This document shows positions 47,021-53,777 of a DNA stretch of 56,615 nucleotides, piece after piece. The notes beneath the pieces are model-generated. The model was given only the letters and a program-made list of their open reading frames with translations. It made no database searches and was not told the DNA's origin. The position numbers were made by a program, and so were the translations under genes. The DNA lies in NCBI RefSeq assembly GCF_009601025.1, contig NZ_WIVE01000025.1, positions 1 to 56,615 of the forward strand. The letters are read 5' to 3'. Every line of letters starts with the position of its first letter. Position 1 is the first letter of the stretch. This DNA comes from Roseospira navarrensis. Lineage in GTDB: Bacteria; Pseudomonadota; Alphaproteobacteria; Rhodospirillales; Rhodospirillaceae.

Positions 47021-48754
47021 TCACGATGTCGGCGTGCAGACGCGGCGCGAGCCGACCCAGCGGCAGCCGTCGTCCGCGGCGGGCGCCGGGGCGCTGACCG
47101 GCGTGGGCGAGCCGCCCGCGTCGGGCCGGCCGCCGTCCGCGTCGCGCGCCAGGGGCGGCATGGCTCCGTCGGCCTCGGGGTCGGCCTCGGGGTCGGCGCC
47201 CGGCGTCAGGGTCGGCACAGTGTCGGGCGTCTGGGCCTCGATCTCCGCCGCCAGCCAGGGGTGCCGTTCGAAATCGTCCGGCCCGACCAGCATGCGCGGG
47301 GCCTGCGTCGTCCCGAACCGAACCGGCGCGGGTCGGATCACCCTCGGTCCGTCCTCATGGACCTCCAGCACGAACAGGCCGCGCTCGTTCAGGCCCGAGG
47401 GCAGCAGGCGGAACAGACCCGAAAAGCCCCGGAAGCCCGCCGGATCGGTCAGGAAGCGGCTGAGGCTGGGCGCCGGGCCGGCCGCGCCGTCGCGGCGCGC
47501 GGCGGTCCAGGCCTCGGCCAGGGCGACGCCGTCCATGGCCAGCCGCGCCAGCTTGGTGGGGCCGATGGCCAGCCGCAGCGGCTCGGGCTCGGCGTCGGTC
47601 TCGGCCTCCGCGTCGGTCTCGGTCTCAGCACCGTCATCGACAGACGTGGCGGCGTCCTCCGCGACGGCATCGGCGGCCGCCTCGGGTTCGGCGTCCTCGG
47701 TCGTCGCCTCGGTCTCGTCAGGCGGGTCCGCCGGTTCGGGCGCGGCGGGCCGGGCCGGCCGGGTCTCGGGCGCGGACCGGCGGGCGGCCGCCGCCACCGC
47801 CCTGTCCAGGCGGCGGGCCTCGGTCCGCTCGTCGATCCAGGCCGGCGGCGTGCTCGTGCTGACGTACCAAGCCTCCTGGAGCGAGCCCTCCGAGAACGTT
47901 CCCGGCCACTCCCACAGGTCGGTGCCCAACAGGCGGAAGTCGGGCGGCGCGGCATCGTAATAGGCGAACAGAGCAGACAGCCCGACCAGATTCAGGCCGG
48001 TGGTGGGGATGAGGGCGCCGGACAGGTCCTGCTTGACCATCTGCCCGATCAGCTTGACCTGCGCGTCGTACTCCAGGCTGGCCGGGAACAACTCCAACGA
48101 GGCAGCTCCCGTCAGCCCCCCCGCAGGGCCGGGACCGGAGCGCGGACGGGCAGCGTCGGCGACCTGCCGGGCGTAGCTGGTGTCCGGCCCGACCACGGCG
48201 ATCCGGCCATAGCCCTGGGTTGCCGCATGGGACAGCAGGGTGCGCGTCTGCTGGCCCGGCAGATGCCCCAGCACGTACAGGCCGCCCCCGGCCACGGCGC
48301 TGTTGTTGGAGAACGACAGGGCGGGAATGTCGGCGGCGGCCAGCACCGGCCTGGCGGCCTGGGCCGAGACCGAGAACAGTGGGCCCAGCACCAGTTCCGC
48401 GCCCTCGGTTACGGCCGCTTGGGCGGCGGCGCGCGCGCCCTCGGGCGTGCCCCGGGTGTCGTGGAGGCTGAGGCGAACCAGCGGCATGCCCGCCAGGGTC
48501 ATGGCGTCGCGGGCGGCCGACGCCAGCGCCTGCCCCGTCTGCGCCTGCTCGCCGGTCATCGGCACCAGCAGAGCGACCGGCATGGGGCCGGTCGGAACCG
48601 GGGCGGTCTCGGAGGGGGCCGTTGCCTCGGCGGTGGACGACGGCGCGGTCGCCTGTCCCTGTCCCTGGCCGGAGCCCTGCGGTGTCGCGCAGCCCGCCAC
48701 CAGCAGGCCCGCCAGCGCGCTCGCCGCCACACCCTTTGCCCACCGTTTGCCCAT
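47021..48754 (-). CDS. LppC/LpoA-like lipoprotein (penicillin-binding protein activator family)
   Basis: A 577-residue outer-membrane or periplasmic lipoprotein. A lipobox LVAGC places the lipidated Cys at residue 22. The body has the type I periplasmic-binding fold of LpoA C-terminal domains: VALLVPMTGEQAQTGQALA, LVLGPLFSVSAQAARPVLAAADIPALSFSNN, RIAVVGPDTSYARQVADAA. A long acidic insertion (about 300-390) rich in Glu, Asp and Ala breaks the second lobe. The C-terminal tail is Pro/Asp-rich. The ATG at 48754 follows GGGAGG. By family it would stimulate a class A penicillin-binding protein, but LpoA's N-terminal TPR half is missing, so the exact role is inferred. Confidence 0.82.
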   Translation of the reverse strand: MGKRWAKGVAASALAGLLVAGCATPQGSGQGQGQATAPSSTAEATAPSETAPVPTGPMPVALLVPMTGEQAQTGQALASAARDAMTLAGMPLVRLSLHDTRGTPEGARAAAQAAVTEGAELVLGPLFSVSAQAARPVLAAADIPALSFSNNSAVAGGGLYVLGHLPGQQTRTLLSHAATQGYGRIAVVGPDTSYARQVADAARPRSGPGPAGGLTGAASLELFPASLEYDAQVKLIGQMVKQDLSGALIPTTGLNLVGLSALFAYYDAAPPDFRLLGTDLWEWPGTFSEGSLQEAWYVSTSTPPAWIDERTEARRLDRAVAAAARRSAPETRPARPAAPEPADPPDETEATTEDAEPEAAADAVAEDAATSVDDGAETETDAEAETDAEPEPLRLAIGPTKLARLAMDGVALAEAWTAARRDGAAGPAPSLSRFLTDPAGFRGFSGLFRLLPSGLNERGLFVLEVHEDGPRVIRPAPVRFGTTQAPRMLVGPDDFERHPWLAAEIEAQTPDTVPTLTPGADPEADPEADGAMPPLARDADGGRPDAGGSPTPVSAPAPAADDGCRWVGSRRVCTPTS

Positions 48755-49022
48755 ACCCGCCTCCCTGCCGTGTTGTCGTGCTGCCGGACCAACGCGCCGT
48801 CGCCCGGTCCGTTGCCGTCCCCGCCCGGGCGGCCGCCGCACCGCGCGAAGACCGTCGCCCCGTGATCGCGGGAAAGCATACCGATCCGGACCCGGACGTG
48901 CCACCGCCCGGGACCCCGATCCGCGGCAGACCGCACAAAATCTCGACACGGCGGGCCAACTCGGAAAGGATACGGCCCGCATTCGCGCACCCCATCCCCG
49001 AGTCCGAGGCGTTGTCCGTCCC

Positions 49023-49313
49023 ATGATCCGTCATGTCGTGCTGTTCACCCTGAAAGCCCCCGAGACCCTGGACACCGCCATGGCCGCCCTGCGGCGGCTG
49101 GCGGAGATCCCGCACGTCCACGCGCTGGAGGTGGTCCCCAACCTGAAACGGGACCAGTTCGGCAACGCGGTGGATCTGGTGGTGCACGGGCTGTTCGAGG
49201 ACACGGCGGCGCTGGACGCCTACAAGGCGCATCCGCTGTATGCCGAGGCCATCGCGGTCGTGCGGCCGCTGCGCGACGAGCGGACGGCGGCGGACTTCGT
49301 CACGACGCTTTGA
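49023..49313 (+). CDS. Dabb family (stress-responsive A/B barrel) protein
   Basis: A 96-residue dimeric alpha/beta-barrel protein. MIRHVVLFTLK is the typical Dabb opening, followed by ALRRLAEIPHVHALEVVPN, the DLVVHGLFEDTAALDAYKAHPLYAEA core and VRPLRDERTAADF. The family includes stress-induced proteins and some cyclases or decarboxylases; no activity can be assigned. It is divergent from the lipoprotein gene (268-bp gap) and followed by aat. Confidence 0.9.
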   Translation: MIRHVVLFTLKAPETLDTAMAALRRLAEIPHVHALEVVPNLKRDQFGNAVDLVVHGLFEDTAALDAYKAHPLYAEAIAVVRPLRDERTAADFVTTL

Positions 49314-49471
49314 CCCGGATCGCCGGAGACACGGTCCGCGCATTCCGCACGCGCGGGCGGCGGCGACCCCGTGCTATACAGTCCGGATCGACACCGGACG
49401 GATCGGGACGGGCACACGGCCGCGCCGTCCGGACCCGTCGGCCGGTCTTCCCTGACAGCAACCCGGGTGCC

Positions 49472-50152
49472 GTGTTCCAGGTCACGCCAGACATTCTGCT
49501 GCGCGCCTATGCCTCGGGTCTGTTCCCGATGGCCCGGGCGCGCTCCGACCCCAAGGTGTACTGGGTCGATCCCGACCAGCGCGGCGTGCTGCCGCTGGAT
49601 CGGTTCCATGTGCCTCGCTCGCTGCGCCGCACCCTGCGCCGGGGGCGGTTCGAGGTGCGGGTGGACACGGCCTTCACCGAGGTGGTGCGGGGCTGCGCGG
49701 AATCCATGCCCGACCGGCCCGAGACCTGGATCAACGAGGAGATCGAGGGCCTGTTCATCGCCCTGCACGACCTGGGGTTCGCCCACAGCGTCGAAACCTG
49801 GCAGGACGGCCGCCTGGTGGGCGGGCTGTACGGGCTGGCGCTGTCGGCGGCCTTTTTCGGCGAGAGCATGTTCTCGCGCACCACCGATGCGTCGAAAGTG
49901 GCGCTGTGCCATCTGGTGGCGCGGCTGCGGGCGGGCGGCTTCCGGCTGCTCGACACGCAGTTCATCACCGACCATCTGGCCCGCTTCGGAACCGTGGAGG
50001 TGCCGCGCGGCACCTACATGGAGCACCTGGATGCCGCCATGCAGCCACCGGCGGGCCGGTTCTACTGCGATCCGGCGGCGCTGTCGGACGCGCTGGAGGG
50101 GCTGTCGAGGCTGTCGGGACCGTCCGCACCCTCCGACCCCGCCTCGTCCTGA
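49472..50152 (+). CDS. aat: Leucyl/phenylalanyl-tRNA-protein transferase
   Basis: N-end-rule enzyme that moves Leu or Phe from tRNA to N-terminal Arg or Lys of proteins, marking them for ClpAP; 226 residues. Signature segments: VTPDILLRAYASGLFPM, VYWVDPDQRGVLPLDRFHVPRSLRR, ETWINEEIEGLF, SVETWQDGRLVGGLYGLALS, FFGESMFSRTTDASKVALCHL and LLDTQFITDHLARFG. No ATG fits upstream; the GTG at 49472 gives the expected N terminus but lacks a good Shine-Dalgarno. The last 91 bp overlap the convergent DUF2155 gene. Confidence 0.92.
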   Translation: MFQVTPDILLRAYASGLFPMARARSDPKVYWVDPDQRGVLPLDRFHVPRSLRRTLRRGRFEVRVDTAFTEVVRGCAESMPDRPETWINEEIEGLFIALHDLGFAHSVETWQDGRLVGGLYGLALSAAFFGESMFSRTTDASKVALCHLVARLRAGGFRLLDTQFITDHLARFGTVEVPRGTYMEHLDAAMQPPAGRFYCDPAALSDALEGLSRLSGPSAPSDPASS

Positions 50153-50652
50153 CCACCGGGCGGCGTGTCGCGACATTCCAGCACCCAGACGTCATAGACC
50201 GGATGCTCCATGGCGGAGAGCGAGGGACTGGACGCGAACATCCAGCCCTGGAACACGGGGCGGGGCGGCTCGTCCGGCTGCAACTCCGCGATCTTCAGGA
50301 AGGCGGCGTGCTCCGGCGTCTGATCCGGCGCGGTGCGGCGGCAGGCCTGGGCCATCACCTCGACGCCGCCCAGCGTGACGGCGCGCCCCACCGGCACGGT
50401 CACCTGATCGACCCGCGCGGTGGACTTGTCCAGCCAGCGCAGCACCACATGGTCGCTGTCGATGCGGGGCACATCGTCGCGCGAGGGGGCCGGCGCGGCC
50501 CCGGACGGACCGTCCTGCTGCACCCGCAACAGCGCGGCGCCCCCCGGATCGGGCGTCGGGGCGGCCGGGCTCCAGGCGAGGCCGGCGGCGGCCAGGACGG
50601 TGACGGCGGGCGCGGACAGGCGGGCGGCGGGGCGGAGACGGCGAACGGTCAT
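50062..50652 (-). CDS. DUF2155 family secreted protein
   Basis: A 196-residue protein with a signal peptide (about 1-30, LSAPAVTVLAAAGLAW). The DUF2155 domain runs from about 65 to 160: LDKSTARVDQVTVPVGRAVT, MAQACRRTAPDQTPEHAAFL, FQGWMFASSPSLSAMEHPVYDVWVLEC. The family is widespread in alphaproteobacteria and uncharacterised. After about 165 the tail is Ser/Asp/Gly-rich and lies wholly within the overlap with aat, which suggests the tail is an overprinted extension. Confidence 0.85.
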   Translation of the reverse strand: MTVRRLRPAARLSAPAVTVLAAAGLAWSPAAPTPDPGGAALLRVQQDGPSGAAPAPSRDDVPRIDSDHVVLRWLDKSTARVDQVTVPVGRAVTLGGVEVMAQACRRTAPDQTPEHAAFLKIAELQPDEPPRPVFQGWMFASSPSLSAMEHPVYDVWVLECRDTPPGGQDEAGSEGADGPDSLDSPSSASDSAAGSQ

Positions 50653-50727
50653 GACGGGCGCAACCGGGGTCTGGAGAAGGCGCGCGGGCTCACCTCGCGC
50701 GCGGACACGGCGGCTATCTCTGCCCGC

Positions 50728-52848
50728 TCAATCGGGCGGAAGCAAGGCATAGCGTCCACCGGCAGCCCCGGCGTCGGGATCGCGCGGAGCCGAGGGCGGG
50801 AACACCACCTCGAAGGTGGAGCCCTCGCCCAGGCGGCTGCGGACACCCACCGTCGCCCCGTGCGCCTCCGCCAGGGTGCGCACCAGGGCGAGGCCCAGGC
50901 CGGTGCCCTCCACGTTCAGCCGCCGCGCCATGTCGGCGCGCACGAAGGGTTCGAAGATGCCCGCCTGATCCTCCTCGGACAGCCCGATGCCCGAATCACT
51001 GACCGTCAGCACCACCGTCCCGTCCGGCTCCGCCCGCGCCGCGCAGGTGATGCGGCCGCCCCGGGGCGTGTACTTGATGGCGTTGGACAGCAGGTTGAAC
51101 AGGATCTGCCGCAGGGCGCGGGGATCGGCCGTCAGGGTCAAGGGTGGCGTCGGCGGCCGGATGTCCAGGGCCTGGCCATGGTTGACCGCGCGTTGCGCGA
51201 CGAGGCGACCGCAGGCCTCGAACACCTCGCCCACGTCCAGCGGGTCCGGGCTCAGGTCCAGGTATCCGGCCTCGATCCGGGCCAGATCCAGCAGGTCGTC
51301 GATCAGGTGGACCAGAAAGGTGCCGCTGTCGTGGATGTCGCCGCCGTACTCCCGGTACAGCGCCGGGGTCAACGGCCCCAGCAGGGCGTCGCGGATGATC
51401 TCCGAGAAGCCCAGGATGGCGTTCAGGGGCGTGCGCAGCTCGTGGCTCATGCCGGCCAGGAACTCGGACTTGGCCTTGTTGGCGGCCTCCGCCTCGCGCC
51501 GGGCCTCGATCAGATGGGCCTCAAGGCGCTTGCGCTCGGTGATGTCGTGGATGATGGCGAACAGGGCGGGCCGCCCCTCCCACGACAGCGGGTTGGCGTG
51601 GACCTCCACGTCCCGCAGTGCGCCCGAGGCCAGCCGGTGCCGGAACTCGAACACCTGCTGGCGCCCCTCGCGAACCTGGGCGCGGTGCCTGGCCAGGGCC
51701 TCGGCCTGCAGGGTGTTGAAGTCGGTGTGATGCAGCCCGATCAGCCGGTCCCGGTCATAGCCGTAGAAGCGCGCGGCGGCGGCGTTGGCCTCCAGGATGG
51801 TCCCTTCCGCGGGGTCCACCAGGATCATGACGGCCTGCGAGCCGTGGAACAGGTCGTGATAGTCCGCCCGCGTCTGGGCGAGGCGGGACTGCGCCTCGAA
51901 CCGACGCAGCAGCGGCCGCAGGCCCAGGGCCACGAGCAGGATCGCCAGTCCCACCGCCGCCAGCAGCCCGGAGAGCAACCAGCGCTCCTGCGCGCGGACC
52001 GGGGCCATGACGGCCGCACGATCCACGATGGCGTGGATGGTCAGCCCCGGAATCGCGGTGGCCTGGGTCAGCACGGCGAAGCGATCGTCCTCGGGCAGGT
52101 CTCCCGCGAGGGCCCGCCGCAGCACCGCCAGCGCCTCGTCATGCCCGCGCTGCCCGGCGTCCAGCAGCACGCGCTCGTCCGTCCCCTCGGTGAAGGCGAA
52201 CACCACGGACTCGTCCGACTGCTCGGTGATGAAGGCCGTCAGCGCCGCCGCGCTGATGGACAGCAGGTCGAAGCCGATGCGGCCGGCCTCGGGATCGGCC
52301 AGCACCGAGCAGTACAGGAAGATCCAGCCGTCCTCGCGCCGCACGACATCCAGAAGGGTCACGCCGGCCGGGACCCGGGCACAGGCCTGCGGGTCGGCGC
52401 GGATGTCCCCCTCGCCCGCGCTGTACAGGAACGTTCCGTCGGGCGCGAAGCGTGCCACGCCGCGCACCGCGCTGCGCCGCAACGAGGCGGGACGCGCGGG
52501 CGAGCCCGGCGGATTGAGCGCGTCGGCCAGCTTGGGGACGGCGAACGCCCGCAGGTCCTCCAGCGACACGCGGCCGTCCAGATAGGCCGCCTGCCGCTCG
52601 CGCATCGCCGAGCGGCTGGCGATCTGGCGGGCCAGCGACAAGTGCTGATCCAGGATGTTGTTGATGCCCCAGGCCGAGAACCGGACCTCCTCGGCGTATT
52701 GGGCCTCGGTCATGGACTGGATGGTGCGGGCGAGCGGCAGCAGGCCGAGCAGGAACACCACCCCGAGCACCAGGGTGATGCCCAGGATGACCGTGCCGTA
52801 GATGACCGCAAGGGAGCGGTGCTTGGAGGGGGGCGCGGGGCGCTCCAT
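50728..52848 (-). CDS. Membrane PAS-domain histidine kinase
   Basis: A 706-residue sensor kinase. Membrane helices at about 14-39 and 300-318 bracket a periplasmic sensor domain of about 255 residues that I do not recognise. Then come a PAS domain (about 330-445; MILVDPAEGTILEANAAAAR), HisKA with phospho-acceptor His469 in SHELRTPLN, and HATPase_c (about 560-690) with NLLSNAIKYTPRGG, DSGIGLS and GTGLGLALVR. There is no receiver domain or response-regulator gene beside it, so it is an orphan kinase. It sits between the DUF2155 gene and the DUF6134 gene, all on the same strand. The Shine-Dalgarno is weak. Confidence 0.92.
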   Translation of the reverse strand: MERPAPPSKHRSLAVIYGTVILGITLVLGVVFLLGLLPLARTIQSMTEAQYAEEVRFSAWGINNILDQHLSLARQIASRSAMRERQAAYLDGRVSLEDLRAFAVPKLADALNPPGSPARPASLRRSAVRGVARFAPDGTFLYSAGEGDIRADPQACARVPAGVTLLDVVRREDGWIFLYCSVLADPEAGRIGFDLLSISAAALTAFITEQSDESVVFAFTEGTDERVLLDAGQRGHDEALAVLRRALAGDLPEDDRFAVLTQATAIPGLTIHAIVDRAAVMAPVRAQERWLLSGLLAAVGLAILLVALGLRPLLRRFEAQSRLAQTRADYHDLFHGSQAVMILVDPAEGTILEANAAAARFYGYDRDRLIGLHHTDFNTLQAEALARHRAQVREGRQQVFEFRHRLASGALRDVEVHANPLSWEGRPALFAIIHDITERKRLEAHLIEARREAEAANKAKSEFLAGMSHELRTPLNAILGFSEIIRDALLGPLTPALYREYGGDIHDSGTFLVHLIDDLLDLARIEAGYLDLSPDPLDVGEVFEACGRLVAQRAVNHGQALDIRPPTPPLTLTADPRALRQILFNLLSNAIKYTPRGGRITCAARAEPDGTVVLTVSDSGIGLSEEDQAGIFEPFVRADMARRLNVEGTGLGLALVRTLAEAHGATVGVRSRLGEGSTFEVVFPPSAPRDPDAGAAGGRYALLPPD

Positions 52849-52971
52849 GCTGATCGGATGTCCCTGTCCGCGAGGGGATGCGTGGGGCGCATGCCGACGG
52901 TGCCCCGCCGATAGACTAGACGGGATCGATGAATGGTCCGTAACCGGGCGGCGCCCGATCCGGCGCAGTTC

Positions 52972-53027
52972 CGTCAGCCGCCGCCCATCAGGCGCTGCCC
53001 GTCAGCCGCCGCCCGTCAGCCGCCTGT
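52972..53027 (+). repeat. 14-bp tandem repeat, about four units
   Basis: Units of 14 bp (CGTCAGCCGCCGCC and variants) begin at 52972, 52986, 53000 and 53014; the second is diverged. The last unit enters the 3' end of the DUF6134 gene and contains its TGA stop (53016-53018 on the minus strand). Each unit repeats the same Gly-stop reading, so copy number would not change the protein. Confidence 0.7.
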
Positions 53028-53735
53028 GGTGTCCAGCAGATAGACGATGTCCTCGCCGAACGATTCCCGCAGCGCCTTCACCCACAGGCCGTCGTCCGTG
53101 TACCACAGGTCGATCACGTCGTCCGTCTCGAACCGATAGCGGACGGCGTCGGTGCTGCCGCCCTTGTAGGCCACGCGCTCGCGGCCGATGGTGCGGGTCT
53201 TCACCGGGGCGACAGCGCCGCGCTTGGTGGTGATGACCTTGGGCGCCGTCAGGATGCCGGCGTTCCAGAAGCTCTTGGGCGGCGTGGTGGGCGAGACGGT
53301 GACGGTGCCCTCGGATCCCGTCACGGTGAACCCCCCGGTGCCGGGCGCCCCGTCCACGCGGAAGGGCTCGCCGTCGTCGTTGGTGCGGGTTTCCAGGCGG
53401 ACGAGCTGGCCGTTCTCCCAGACCTCGGTGGCCATGTGCTGGCTGGCGTAGGAGTAGATCAGCACGGACACGTTGATGTTGGTGCGGGTCACGATGGTGC
53501 GGTCGGCCCCCCGGGCGTAGAACTCGAACACCGTCTTGCCGATGGGATCGTCGCCCCGAAAGATGCGGTAGGTCAGCGTCTGGTTCAGCGCATAACCGTC
53601 GGGGATGGTCTGCGCCCGGGCGGCGCGCGAGGGCACCCCGCCCGCCACCAGCGCGGACCCCGCGACCAGCGCCGTCAGCCCGCCCGCCAGCACGGCGCGG
53701 CGACTGTGGCCGCGCCCCGATCCCGTCTGCGTCAT
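53016..53735 (-). CDS. DUF6134 family Tat-exported protein
   Basis: A 239-residue periplasmic protein with a twin-arginine signal (HSRRAVLAGGLTALVAGSAL, about 10-29) and a likely cleavage after ARA-Q. The mature part is beta-rich: QTLTYRIFRGDDPIGKTVFEF, VTRTNINVSVLIYSY, HMATEVWENGQLVRLETRTNDDG, the RYRFETDDVIDLWYTDDGLW segment. The family is not characterised; it resembles lipocalin-like folds only loosely. It is 42 bp downstream of the caspase-like gene on the same strand and could be co-transcribed. Confidence 0.75.
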   Translation of the reverse strand: MTQTGSGRGHSRRAVLAGGLTALVAGSALVAGGVPSRAARAQTIPDGYALNQTLTYRIFRGDDPIGKTVFEFYARGADRTIVTRTNINVSVLIYSYASQHMATEVWENGQLVRLETRTNDDGEPFRVDGAPGTGGFTVTGSEGTVTVSPTTPPKSFWNAGILTAPKVITTKRGAVAPVKTRTIGRERVAYKGGSTDAVRYRFETDDVIDLWYTDDGLWVKALRESFGEDIVYLLDTTGG

Positions 53736-53777
53736 GTGTCCCCTCCCTGTTGTCGGCGCGGCGGCGCCGGTCGGTCC

